From UBA4717 sp045580165 (GTDB taxonomy: Bacteria > Bacillota > Clostridia > Oscillospirales > CAG-272), in NCBI GenBank assembly GCA_045580165.1, contig JAZNNG010000028.1:11264-75263 (forward strand): a DNA stretch of 64,000 nucleotides, in the 5' to 3' direction. Below the pieces are notes generated by a model, which did no database searches, was not told the origin of the DNA, and worked only from the letters and a program-made list of their open reading frames with translations. This document shows, piece by piece, positions 28,010-35,634 of the stretch. Made by a program: the position numbers and the translations under genes. Each line of letters starts with the position of its first letter. Within the stretch, counting starts at the first letter, position 1.

Positions 28010-29509
28010 ATGAAAATTACTATAAACGGAAACCTTGGCGTAAACAGATACTACGTGCAGTCGCTTTGTCAGCTTTTCTTCCCGGGAGAAAAATTTTCCG
28101 AGAAGGAGGAGGTGACCGAGGAGACCCCCGTGCTTGAGCTCAGCGTTGATAAAAACGAGGATGGTACGGCTGTAATTGCAAAAGCCTCATTCAACCTCGG
28201 CGGCAAAAACGTAACTGAGACGAGCGAGCTCGAGATAAAGAAGGGCTCGGAGGAGGTAAAGCAGGCGAAAAAGGCGCTTGGAGAGGCAATATACAAGGCG
28301 GGCTCGGAGCTTACGGGAAAGACTCCCTCGTGGGGAATGCTCGTGGGTATAAGACCTGCGAAGCTTGCCCTTGAGCTTCTTGACGCAGGAAAGAGTCCTA
28401 TGGCGGTGCGTAAGCATCTCCGCCACGAATTTCTCGTCAACCCGAAGAAGGCGTCGCTCTGCATAGACGTGGCACAGAACGAGAAGGCAATTCTTGAGCT
28501 CGCGCCCGAGGACACCTGCAGCCTTTACATTTCAATACCATTCTGCCCGTCAAAGTGCGCATACTGCAGCTTCGTTTCGTATTCAACGAACAGGCTTCTG
28601 TCTATGATACCCGACTACGTTGACAGACTCTGCCGTGATATTGAGAGCGCGGCAAGACAGATAAAGCGAGCAGGGAAGAAGCTTGTTACCATCTATATCG
28701 GAGGCGGAACTCCGACGGTGCTTACCGAAAACGATCTTGAAAGACTTCTTGCGGCGGTAAACAAGAGCTTTGATACGTCCGAGCTGCTTGAGTTTACCCT
28801 CGAAGCGGGCAGACCGGATACTATAACCCCCGAAAAGATGGATATAGCAAAGCGCTACGGTGTAACGAGAGTAAGCATCAATCCTCAGACGCTTAACAAC
28901 GCGATACTTGAAAACATCGGAAGAAAGCATACCGCAGAGGATTTCTACAAGGCGTATGAAATAGCGCGAGCATCGGGAATCAGAGATATAAACTGTGACC
29001 TTATCGCAGGACTTCCCGGCGAGAGCTATCCGAGCTTTGCAAAGTCTGTCGACTCGGTCATAGCGCTTGCCCCCGAAAACATAACGGTACATACCTTCTG
29101 CGTAAAGAAATCCGCAGAGATACGCACGAGCGAAAGCAATATCTTCAAGCGCAGCGGCAACGATACCGCAAAGAGCGTTGACTATGCTCAGCTCAGAATG
29201 AAGAATTCAGGATACAAGCCCTACTATATGTACAGACAGAAAAATGCGGCAAGCAACCTTGAGAACGTAGGCTTTTCGGTAGACGGGCACATGGGAATAT
29301 ACAACGTGCTGATAATGGAGGAAAAGCATACCATTTTTGCTATCGGAGCAGGTGCGGTCGCAAAGCTTGTGAAAACCGATGAAAACGGAATAATAAGGAT
29401 ACAAAGAATATATGAGCCGAAATACCCGTATGAATATATGAGGGAAGATGAGGCAGAAAACGAAAAGAGATATCTTGACGCAATAGATAGCTTCTTTTTC
29501 GGGAAATAA
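28010..29509 (+). CDS. hemZ: Oxygen-independent coproporphyrinogen III oxidase-like HemZ
   Basis: A 499-residue radical SAM protein. The first 165 residues form the HemZ-specific N-terminal domain; the SAM cluster motif is CPSKCAYCSF (CX3CX2C). IYIGGGTPTVL and SINPQTLN follow, as in HemN-like enzymes. The family is annotated as coproporphyrinogen dehydrogenase, but many HemN-like proteins are heme chaperones, and no other heme gene is in the window, so the role is inferred from family only. Confidence 0.88.
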   Translation: MKITINGNLGVNRYYVQSLCQLFFPGEKFSEKEEVTEETPVLELSVDKNEDGTAVIAKASFNLGGKNVTETSELEIKKGSEEVKQAKKALGEAIYKAGSELTGKTPSWGMLVGIRPAKLALELLDAGKSPMAVRKHLRHEFLVNPKKASLCIDVAQNEKAILELAPEDTCSLYISIPFCPSKCAYCSFVSYSTNRLLSMIPDYVDRLCRDIESAARQIKRAGKKLVTIYIGGGTPTVLTENDLERLLAAVNKSFDTSELLEFTLEAGRPDTITPEKMDIAKRYGVTRVSINPQTLNNAILENIGRKHTAEDFYKAYEIARASGIRDINCDLIAGLPGESYPSFAKSVDSVIALAPENITVHTFCVKKSAEIRTSESNIFKRSGNDTAKSVDYAQLRMKNSGYKPYYMYRQKNAASNLENVGFSVDGHMGIYNVLIMEEKHTIFAIGAGAVAKLVKTDENGIIRIQRIYEPKYPYEYMREDEAENEKRYLDAIDSFFFGK

Positions 29510-29571
29510 CTTCAAGCCCCGTCTTTTTACCAAAAAGGGTATTTTCTGCCCGATATAATAAAGGGGTACTT

Positions 29572-30459
29572 ATGGAAATAAAAACCCGCTTTGACAGCGA
29601 GACTCAAAAAATTGAATACGTTGCCCTCTGTGAAAAAGAGTTTTCGGAGGCAGTTAACAATTGTGTAAACGAGCTTGATAAAACCGAAGGGTTAAAATTT
29701 ATAACTCTCAGCGGACCTACCTGCTCGGGAAAAACCACGGCGGCGCAAATACTCGTTGACGAGATGAGCAAACGAGGAAAGAAGGTCGGTGTGATCTCAA
29801 TCGACGATTTTTATCTTGAAAGACGCGTGCTTGACTTACGCGGGAAGCTCGACTACGATTCGGTCGATACTATTGACCTTGAGATGCTGAAGCAGGTTAT
29901 AGACGGGATAGAGGACGGAGAAACGGTCAGAATACCGATATACTCGTTTATTAGCGGAGAACGAACAGGATACAGAGATTACGACGGCAGTCCGGGTATT
30001 ACTCTTTTTGAGGGAATACAGGCAATTTACCCCGAAATAAGGGCGCTTTTTGACAAGGATGATACGAAAAGCGTGTATATAAGCGTTGAAACCGGAGTAA
30101 GCGTAAACGGCATCGAGGTCAGTGCGCGTACCGTAAGACTTTTCAGACGCCTCGTCAGGGACTTTGCAAAGCGCTCAAGCTCACCCGAGTTTACTCTCAA
30201 GCTGTGGGAAAGCGTTTCTGCGAACGAGGACGCCTCAATACTTCCGTACGCGGATCGCTCCGACTACAAAATAGACTCGCTTATGGGATACGAAATAAGC
30301 GTTATCAAGGAACCGCTGCTTAAGCTTCTTGATATGATAAGACCTGATAGCGCGTACTTTGATTACGTGCAGAATATAAAGAAAATTTTTGACGGAGCAG
30401 AGACTCTGTCTGCGTCTTATTTACCCGAAAATTCTTTGTACAGAGAATTCGTTTTATAA
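29572..30459 (+). CDS. Uridine kinase-like nucleoside kinase
   Basis: A 295-residue P-loop kinase of the uridine kinase/phosphoribulokinase family. Walker A is GPTCSGKTT; SIDDFYL is the conserved Asp segment; IPIYSFISGERTGY matches the substrate loop; ITLFEGIQAI holds the Walker-B-like Glu. Unlike housekeeping Udk it is longer and lacks the standard C-terminus, so substrate is uncertain. Preceded by a TATAAT (29554-29559) without a good -35. Confidence 0.82.
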   Translation: MEIKTRFDSETQKIEYVALCEKEFSEAVNNCVNELDKTEGLKFITLSGPTCSGKTTAAQILVDEMSKRGKKVGVISIDDFYLERRVLDLRGKLDYDSVDTIDLEMLKQVIDGIEDGETVRIPIYSFISGERTGYRDYDGSPGITLFEGIQAIYPEIRALFDKDDTKSVYISVETGVSVNGIEVSARTVRLFRRLVRDFAKRSSSPEFTLKLWESVSANEDASILPYADRSDYKIDSLMGYEISVIKEPLLKLLDMIRPDSAYFDYVQNIKKIFDGAETLSASYLPENSLYREFVL

Positions 30460-30477
30460 GACCGCAAAGGGAGATAT

Positions 30478-32088
30478 ATGTCAACACAGAAAAGATTTTT
30501 CTCCGGAATGCTCATACTGACCTTTTCAAACGTTCTGATAAAGGCAGTAGGGCTTTTATTCAAAATACCTCTTACAAACCTGATAGGCGAAACCGGAATG
30601 GGATATTTTAACGCCGCCTATACCATATATGCGTGGTTTTATATGCTCACCACGGCAGGCTTGTCGGTTGCGGTTTCTATGATAGTCAGCGAAAGCCGCG
30701 CGAGAGCAAATACGGGGCAGATAAAGGTTATAGTCAGGGCCGTGCTTCTTCTTTTCTTTGCGATAGGTGCGGCAGGTACGCTGATAATGGTGCTCGGAGC
30801 AGGTAAATTTGCAGAGCTTATACGCGTGCCCGAGGCGGCAATATGTATAGCTGCGATAGCTCCGTCACTGTTTTTCAGTTGTATGTCGAGCGCTCTCAGA
30901 GGATACTTCCAGGGATATCAGATAATGTTTCCCACCGCAGTATCGCAGATAATGGAGGCTCTCGGTAAGCTGTTTATCGGAATTTCCATAGCAAAGTACA
31001 CGCTTTCGCTTGGGATGAAGACGCAGAATGTCGCGGCGTGCGCGCTTCTCGGAATAGCGATAGGCGTTGCGGCGGGATTTCTGTTTCTGACGGTTGCAAA
31101 GCTTTGCTTCAACGAGAAAAAATACAACGGAGAATATGAGCGTCTTGAAGGCGACGTAACGAGTATTCAAAGCGGACGCAGTATTGCCGCAAGACTTATC
31201 AAGATAGCGGTGCCCATAACCATAAGCTCGTCGGTAATGAGTCTTACAAGCATATTTGATACGGTAATTATGCCCGGCGGTCTTATGTCGTACGGATACA
31301 CCAACGAGGAAGCAGTAATGATCTACGGTAACTACACCTCGCTTGCAGTTCCGATGTTCAATCTGCCGCCCGTTCTGATTTACGCAATAACCTATTCGGT
31401 AGTGCCGCTTATAACCGCGTCGGTAACAAGACGTGAGCACGAGGACGCAAGAAGATATATGCGCTCGTCGATGAAGCTCACCTCGCTTATTGCAATGCCA
31501 TGCGCGATAGGCCTCGGTGTACTTGCGTACCAGATACTTTCTATGTTCTTCAGAGCAGATATGGTGGCAAACGGAGCAGGTATGCTTACGGCTCTCGCAC
31601 CGTCGGTATTCTTCGTTTGTCTTGTAGCAATAACAAACGCGATACTTCAGGCGTGCGGCAGAGAGAGAATGCCCATAATATCAATGCTTGCAGGCTCTGC
31701 GGTAAAGCTTGTCGGCAGTATCGTGCTTATTCCGCTTCTCGGAAAGTACGGAAGCCCCGTAAGTACGCTTATATGCTATATGACGATAGTAGTGTTCAAT
31801 ATGTACTTCGTTGCAAAATACGCCGGGGTCACACCGTCAGTCGTAAACGTATACTTAAAGCCGCTTATAGCGAGCGCGGTGTGCGGTGTTACCGCGATGC
31901 TTGTGTCCTATAAGCTTTTGCCCATCGTAGGCAACTCGCTTTCAACGGTAGCATCCATTGCGTGTGCAGTAATCGTTTACGCGGTGCTTGTGCTTCTTTT
32001 GAGATGCTTGACCCGCGAGGACGTTGAGGTGCTTCCAAAGGGCGACAAGGTATACGCAATATTAAAAAAACTTAAGGCAATAAATTAA
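30478..32088 (+). CDS. spoVB: SpoVB/MurJ-type polysaccharide flippase
   Basis: A 536-residue integral membrane protein with about 14 helices, of the MVF (MurJ/SpoVB) family. The N-terminal FSGMLILTFSNVLIKAVGLLFKIPLTNLIGETGMGYFN region is typical; such proteins move lipid-linked wall precursors across the membrane. SpoVB acts in spore cortex synthesis. The gene follows the kinase by 18 nt and precedes mazG by 9 nt, the spoVB-mazG order often seen upstream of hup-yabP in Clostridia. Confidence 0.9.
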   Translation: MSTQKRFFSGMLILTFSNVLIKAVGLLFKIPLTNLIGETGMGYFNAAYTIYAWFYMLTTAGLSVAVSMIVSESRARANTGQIKVIVRAVLLLFFAIGAAGTLIMVLGAGKFAELIRVPEAAICIAAIAPSLFFSCMSSALRGYFQGYQIMFPTAVSQIMEALGKLFIGISIAKYTLSLGMKTQNVAACALLGIAIGVAAGFLFLTVAKLCFNEKKYNGEYERLEGDVTSIQSGRSIAARLIKIAVPITISSSVMSLTSIFDTVIMPGGLMSYGYTNEEAVMIYGNYTSLAVPMFNLPPVLIYAITYSVVPLITASVTRREHEDARRYMRSSMKLTSLIAMPCAIGLGVLAYQILSMFFRADMVANGAGMLTALAPSVFFVCLVAITNAILQACGRERMPIISMLAGSAVKLVGSIVLIPLLGKYGSPVSTLICYMTIVVFNMYFVAKYAGVTPSVVNVYLKPLIASAVCGVTAMLVSYKLLPIVGNSLSTVASIACAVIVYAVLVLLLRCLTREDVEVLPKGDKVYAILKKLKAIN

Positions 32089-32097
32089 GGTAATAAA

Positions 32098-32760
32098 ATG
32101 GACAAGATAAGGGAGCTTAAAAGCAAAGAAAGCTATACGTTCGACGATCTTCAGAGTATAATGAGGATATTGCGCTCACCCGAAGGATGCCCGTGGGACA
32201 GAGAGCAGAATCATGCGAGTATAAGAAAAAACTTTATAGAGGAGACCTACGAGGTCGCCGAGGCAATAGATACCGACAGCCCCGTGCTTCTTTGCGAGGA
32301 GCTTGGCGACGTAATGATGCAGGTAGTGTTCCATACCGAGATGGAACGGGAGTCGGGCAGGTTTGAAATGAGCGACGTTATAAACGGAGTCTGCAAAAAA
32401 CTCATCCACCGACATCCTCACGTTTTCGGAGATGTCTGCGCGGACACATCTGAGAAGGTCCTCAACAACTGGGACGCTATTAAGAAAGAGGAAAAGGGAC
32501 TCAAGGATATAGGCGACGTGCTCGCCTCGGTCCCCACAACTCTGCCGTCACTTATGAAGGCACAGAAAATGATAAAAAAAGCGGCGAAATCGGGAGTGAG
32601 TCTGTGTGACCAAGGCACAGAGTTTGACGGCTTGAATGCCGCAGAGTACGCGGAAATTCTGATGAAAATTTGTGAGAGCGCGGCGCGCGGCGGAGTGGAT
32701 CTTGAGGAAATTCTTGACAGAAAATGTAAAGAGACGGTAAATATTTACAAAAAACCGTGA
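32098..32760 (+). CDS. mazG: Nucleoside triphosphate pyrophosphohydrolase MazG
   Basis: A 220-residue house-cleaning enzyme hydrolysing non-canonical NTPs. The N-terminal MazG motif is PEGCPWDREQNHASI...EETYEVAEAI...EELGDVMMQVVFH, followed by the conserved HRHPHVFGD. The C-terminal half is the second, degenerate MazG repeat, which is shorter than in E. coli. Located between spoVB and hup as in many sporulating Firmicutes. Confidence 0.94.
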   Translation: MDKIRELKSKESYTFDDLQSIMRILRSPEGCPWDREQNHASIRKNFIEETYEVAEAIDTDSPVLLCEELGDVMMQVVFHTEMERESGRFEMSDVINGVCKKLIHRHPHVFGDVCADTSEKVLNNWDAIKKEEKGLKDIGDVLASVPTTLPSLMKAQKMIKKAAKSGVSLCDQGTEFDGLNAAEYAEILMKICESAARGGVDLEEILDRKCKETVNIYKKP

Positions 32761-32809
32761 GAAACCTTGATTTATGTGCAAAAAAAGCAAAAAATGTTGG
32801 TAAATACTC

Positions 32810-32838
32810 TTGATATTCAGTAAAATTAATGATATAAT
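32810..32838 (+). promoter_or_regulatory. Sigma-A promoter for hup
   Basis: TTGATA (32810-32815), 17-nt spacer, perfect TATAAT (32833-32838). Predicted leader about 65 nt, AT-rich, ending in GAAAGGG before the hup ATG. Confidence 0.72.
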
Positions 32839-32910
32839 ATAACTACCGATATTGTAATGAAAATTACTTAATCAGGACAAAAAATTTTTCATCAGAAAGG
32901 GTTTATCAAA

Positions 32911-33186
32911 ATGAACAAGACACAGTTAATCGAAGCAGTAGCAGCAGCATCCGGTCTCAAGAAGACGGAAAGCGAAAAGGCAGTTAACGCTGTATTCGCA
33001 TCCATCGAAAACGCTCTCGCAGCAGGCGATAAGGTTCAGCTCGTTGGCTTTGGTACCTTCGGCGTAAAGACAAGGGCAGCTCGTCAGGGCCGTAACCCCC
33101 AGACAGGCAAGGCTATGACAATCGCAGCATCTAAGGGCGTATCCTTCTCTGCAGGCTCCGCGCTCAAGGCAAAGGTAAACAAGTAA
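32911..33186 (+). CDS. hup: HU family DNA-binding protein
   Basis: A 91-residue histone-like protein. MNKTQLIEAVAAASGLKKTE and the DNA-arm signature VGFGTFGVKTRAARQGRNPQTG are canonical. Codons are strongly biased towards those seen in msmK, indicating high expression. It leads the hup-rqcP-yabP-yabQ-divIC group. Confidence 0.98.
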   Translation: MNKTQLIEAVAAASGLKKTESEKAVNAVFASIENALAAGDKVQLVGFGTFGVKTRAARQGRNPQTGKAMTIAASKGVSFSAGSALKAKVNK

Positions 33187-33192
33187 TTAAAA

Positions 33193-33441
33193 ATGCGTCT
33201 TGACAAGTTTTTAAAGGTGTCGCGAATAATCAAAAGGCGCACGGTCGCCAACGATGCCTGCGACGCGGAGCACGTCACCGTTAACGGAAGACGCGCCAAG
33301 GCGTCATACGATGTCAAAGAAAACGACGTAATCGAGATACGATTCGGAGAGAAAACTCTCCGAATTCGTGTTCTTGATGTCCGTGAGACCGTGGCAAAAA
33401 GCGATGCAGCCTCACTTTATGAGGTCCTGACTCACGAGTAA
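33193..33441 (+). CDS. rqcP: S4-domain ribosome quality control protein RqcP
   Basis: An 82-residue protein formed by one S4 RNA-binding domain (MRLDKFLKVSRIIKRRTVANDAC), formerly YabO. RqcP works with RqcH in adding Ala tails to stalled nascent chains on 50S subunits. It starts 6 nt after hup, its conserved position. Confidence 0.95.
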   Translation: MRLDKFLKVSRIIKRRTVANDACDAEHVTVNGRRAKASYDVKENDVIEIRFGEKTLRIRVLDVRETVAKSDAASLYEVLTHE

Positions 33442-33446
33442 AAGTA

Positions 33447-33473
33447 ATATCAAGACTTCTGTTCGCATAAGAT
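33447..33473 (+). promoter_or_regulatory. Candidate sigma-E-type promoter for yabP
   Basis: AATATC (33446-33451) and CATAAGAT (33466-33473) are 14 nt apart. The sigma-E consensus is ATATT with a 14-15 nt spacer and CATACAHT, so the -10 matches in 6 of 8 positions. YabP is a known mother-cell gene in Bacillus. Confidence 0.5.
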
Positions 33474-33506
33474 TAAATCAAGAAAATACGAACGGAGCAG
33501 GGTATT

Positions 33507-33779
33507 ATGGAGAACAGTGAAGCGCGTGAGCACGAGGTGAGGCTAAAGACTCGTACAGAGCTTATAATAAGCGGAGTAGAAGACGTTCTCGGATTTGACG
33601 AGAGCGCGCTCGCAGTCAAAACCGTTATGGGCATACTGAACATCGAAGGCAGCGGCTTGCATATATCGAGGCTTGACGTTGACACGGGGATACTCTCGGT
33701 GTCGGGCAAGGTGGATTCGCTTTATTATACGGAACCTACCGTAAAGCGCGGAGGTCTGTTTAAGAGGGCGGCAGGCTGA
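33507..33779 (+). CDS. yabP: Sporulation protein YabP
   Basis: A 90-residue protein of the YabP/YqfC family, with the typical ISGVEDVLGFDESALAVKT and ILNIEGSGLHISRLDVDTG segments. Required for sporulation and expressed in the mother cell in Bacillus; biochemical role unknown. Overlaps the start of yabQ by one base. Confidence 0.94.
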   Translation: MENSEAREHEVRLKTRTELIISGVEDVLGFDESALAVKTVMGILNIEGSGLHISRLDVDTGILSVSGKVDSLYYTEPTVKRGGLFKRAAG

Positions 33780-34582
33780 TGGCATTTGACGTATCGCTGT
33801 ATGAGCAGACGGCTTTGTTTGTTTATGCGGTGCTTGTCGGTGCGCTTATCGGCGCGATCTACGATGCTTTCAGAGTTGTTCGGATAGCATTGACAATGGG
33901 ACGCGGTACACAGTCGAGAGTGCGCTTTGAACGTATAGAGACTCTTATTCTGCGTATGCGTTCACAGAGTAACGTTGTCCGCGGAAAGTGCTTGAACGGC
34001 ATTGAAGCGCGGTTTGACTTTGTCGTGGTGTTTGTATGCGACGTTTTGTTTTTTCTTGCAACCTCTGTTGTGAGCGTCGTGTTTTTGTATCAGGCAAATT
34101 ACGGTCAGCCGAGACTTTATGTGTTTGTTTCGGTGATTCTCGGATTCGCGGCGTACTATAACACGGTAGGCAGAACAATTGCGTTCACCTCGGGAGTTAT
34201 AATCTCTCTGTTCAGACTCGCCTCGGCATTTTTGATTTACAGGTTGGTTACTCCTTTAATAAAAGTAACGTGCAGGACAATATCGGTACCTGTTGAAACC
34301 CTTAAACTAAAAAATGTAACCGACAGATCGGAGGCTTTTGCAAATAGACTTGCAGCTCTGTCGGAAAAATTATTCGGATACTCGTGTGAAGCAAGTAAAA
34401 AGGAGGACGGTTATGAAAACGGGCGCGAAAAAAATCGGCATTACAGCAAAGATAGTGATCGCGGTCGCGGTGCTTTTTTGCATCGTAAAGATCGTCAGCT
34501 ACAGAATCGAGTATTCGCATCAGAAGGCTTATCAGGAAACGCTCAGAGAAGAGATAGAATATTATTCCGCAGAGGTCGATGA
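33779..34582 (+). CDS. yabQ: Sporulation membrane protein YabQ with anomalous C-terminal extension
   Basis: The first about 200 residues are YabQ, a spore-cortex protein with several membrane helices (about 12-32, 82-103, 113-130, 140-160). The frame then runs on to residue 267, overlapping the downstream divIC-type gene by 170 nt in another frame. The extra tail, from about residue 205, is basic and low-complexity (REKNRHYSKDSDRGRG and onward), as expected from out-of-frame reading of another gene. A one-base shift late in yabQ would instead stop it at TGA 34387-34389. Either a genuine run-on or a frameshift near 34300-34380 is possible. Confidence 0.85.
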   Translation: MAFDVSLYEQTALFVYAVLVGALIGAIYDAFRVVRIALTMGRGTQSRVRFERIETLILRMRSQSNVVRGKCLNGIEARFDFVVVFVCDVLFFLATSVVSVVFLYQANYGQPRLYVFVSVILGFAAYYNTVGRTIAFTSGVIISLFRLASAFLIYRLVTPLIKVTCRTISVPVETLKLKNVTDRSEAFANRLAALSEKLFGYSCEASKKEDGYENGREKNRHYSKDSDRGRGAFLHRKDRQLQNRVFASEGLSGNAQRRDRILFRRGR

Positions 34583-34691
34583 GCTTGAGAACAGGTGTAA
34601 CGCTCCCTTCGATAAGGAGTATATAATAAGCGTTGCCAAAGAAAAACTTGATTATTGTTTCCCTGAAGAAGTGTTTTTTATTGTAAACTGA
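34413..34691 (+). CDS. divIC: DivIC/FtsB-like septum formation initiator
   Basis: A 92-residue bitopic protein: short cytoplasmic N-terminus, one membrane helix (about 10-27, TAKIVIAVAVLFCIVKIV), a coiled coil (HQKAYQETLREEIEYYSAEVDEL) and the C-terminal KEYIISVAKEKLDYCFPEE segment shared with DivIC proteins, which join FtsL and DivIB in the divisome. Start at ATG 34413 follows AGGAGG. Its conserved place after yabQ supports the call. Confidence 0.9.
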   Translation: MKTGAKKIGITAKIVIAVAVLFCIVKIVSYRIEYSHQKAYQETLREEIEYYSAEVDELENRCNAPFDKEYIISVAKEKLDYCFPEEVFFIVN

Positions 34692-34698
34692 TCCAAGT

Positions 34699-34745
34699 GC
34701 TGTATATGTAAGGAATCCTTCTTGCATATACGGCTTTTATTTTTG
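34699..34745 (+). terminator. Intrinsic terminator after divIC
   Basis: A 14-bp stem with two G-T pairs (34699-34712 with 34721-34734), an 8-nt loop and TTTTATTTTT. Confidence 0.82.
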
Positions 34746-34790
34746 GAAAATGACTTTGCGTCGCCGACACACGGCGAAACGGAGATTTAT

Positions 34791-35633
34791 ATGAGAGAAA
34801 TAAGCGAAAAGCAAATAAGCGATACGGTGAGAGGGCTGTTTATCTCTGCTTGCTATAAGCTGCCCGATGACACGGAGGAGCTTGTGCGCGGCGCGGCAGC
34901 TCACGAAACCAATCCTCTTGCAAAAGGTATACTGAAAAGTATGGGGGATAATTTAGATGCCGCAGACGCTCTTAACGTACCGATATGTCAGGATACCGGA
35001 ATGGCGGTGGTCTTCGCCGAGGTGGGCACCGACGTGCATATAGTCGGTGACTTTGAAGAAGCTGTAAACGACGGCGTCAGACGCGCCTATGACGAGGGAT
35101 ATCTTCGTAAATCCGTAGTCAGATGCCCTCTTTACGACAGAGTGAATACGAACGACAATACTCCCGCTATCATACATACAAGACTCGTTAAAGGCGATAG
35201 AATAAAGCTTGTTGCCGCACCCAAGGGCTTTGGCAGTGAAAATATGAGCAGGATCAAAATGTTCACTCCGTCAGCAACCGAGCAGGATATTATAGACTTC
35301 GTGGTAGAAACGGTAAACGTGGCAGGTAGCAACCCCTGTCCTCCCGTAGTGGTGGGAGTTGGTATCGGCGGTACGTTTGAATATGCGGCGTATCTTGCAA
35401 AGAAGGCGCTTGCAAGGGACGTATCATCGGTTACCGAAAACCCCAAGTACGCAGAGCTTGAAGAAAAGCTCCTCAAAAAGATCAATAAGCTTGATATAGG
35501 GCCGCAGGGCTTTGGCGGTGACACGACTGCGCTTGCGGTCAAAATAGAGTGGTATCCCACGCATATAGCGGGACTTCCCGTAGCGGTAAATATAAATTGC
35601 CACGTGGCAAGACATAAGGAAGCAGTAATATAA
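34791..35633 (+). CDS. fumA: Class I fumarate hydratase alpha subunit
   Basis: A 280-residue protein homologous to the alpha (N-terminal) part of iron-sulfur fumarases and tartrate dehydratases. Cys in ICQDTGM and in SNPCPP and HVARH-type C-terminus (INCHVARHKEA) provide the [4Fe-4S] ligands; GIGGTFEYAAYLAKKALARD is typical. The beta subunit gene, usually directly downstream, is absent; the next gene starts 2 nt later and is a serine hydrolase. Start at ATG 34791 after GGAGA. Confidence 0.9.
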   Translation: MREISEKQISDTVRGLFISACYKLPDDTEELVRGAAAHETNPLAKGILKSMGDNLDAADALNVPICQDTGMAVVFAEVGTDVHIVGDFEEAVNDGVRRAYDEGYLRKSVVRCPLYDRVNTNDNTPAIIHTRLVKGDRIKLVAAPKGFGSENMSRIKMFTPSATEQDIIDFVVETVNVAGSNPCPPVVVGVGIGGTFEYAAYLAKKALARDVSSVTENPKYAELEEKLLKKINKLDIGPQGFGGDTTALAVKIEWYPTHIAGLPVAVNINCHVARHKEAVI

Positions 35634-35634
35634 A

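Noticed and set aside
29510..29571. A promoter for the uridine-kinase-like gene
   Set aside because: A TATAAT is present but no acceptable -35 lies 16-18 nt upstream; the gene may be read from upstream.
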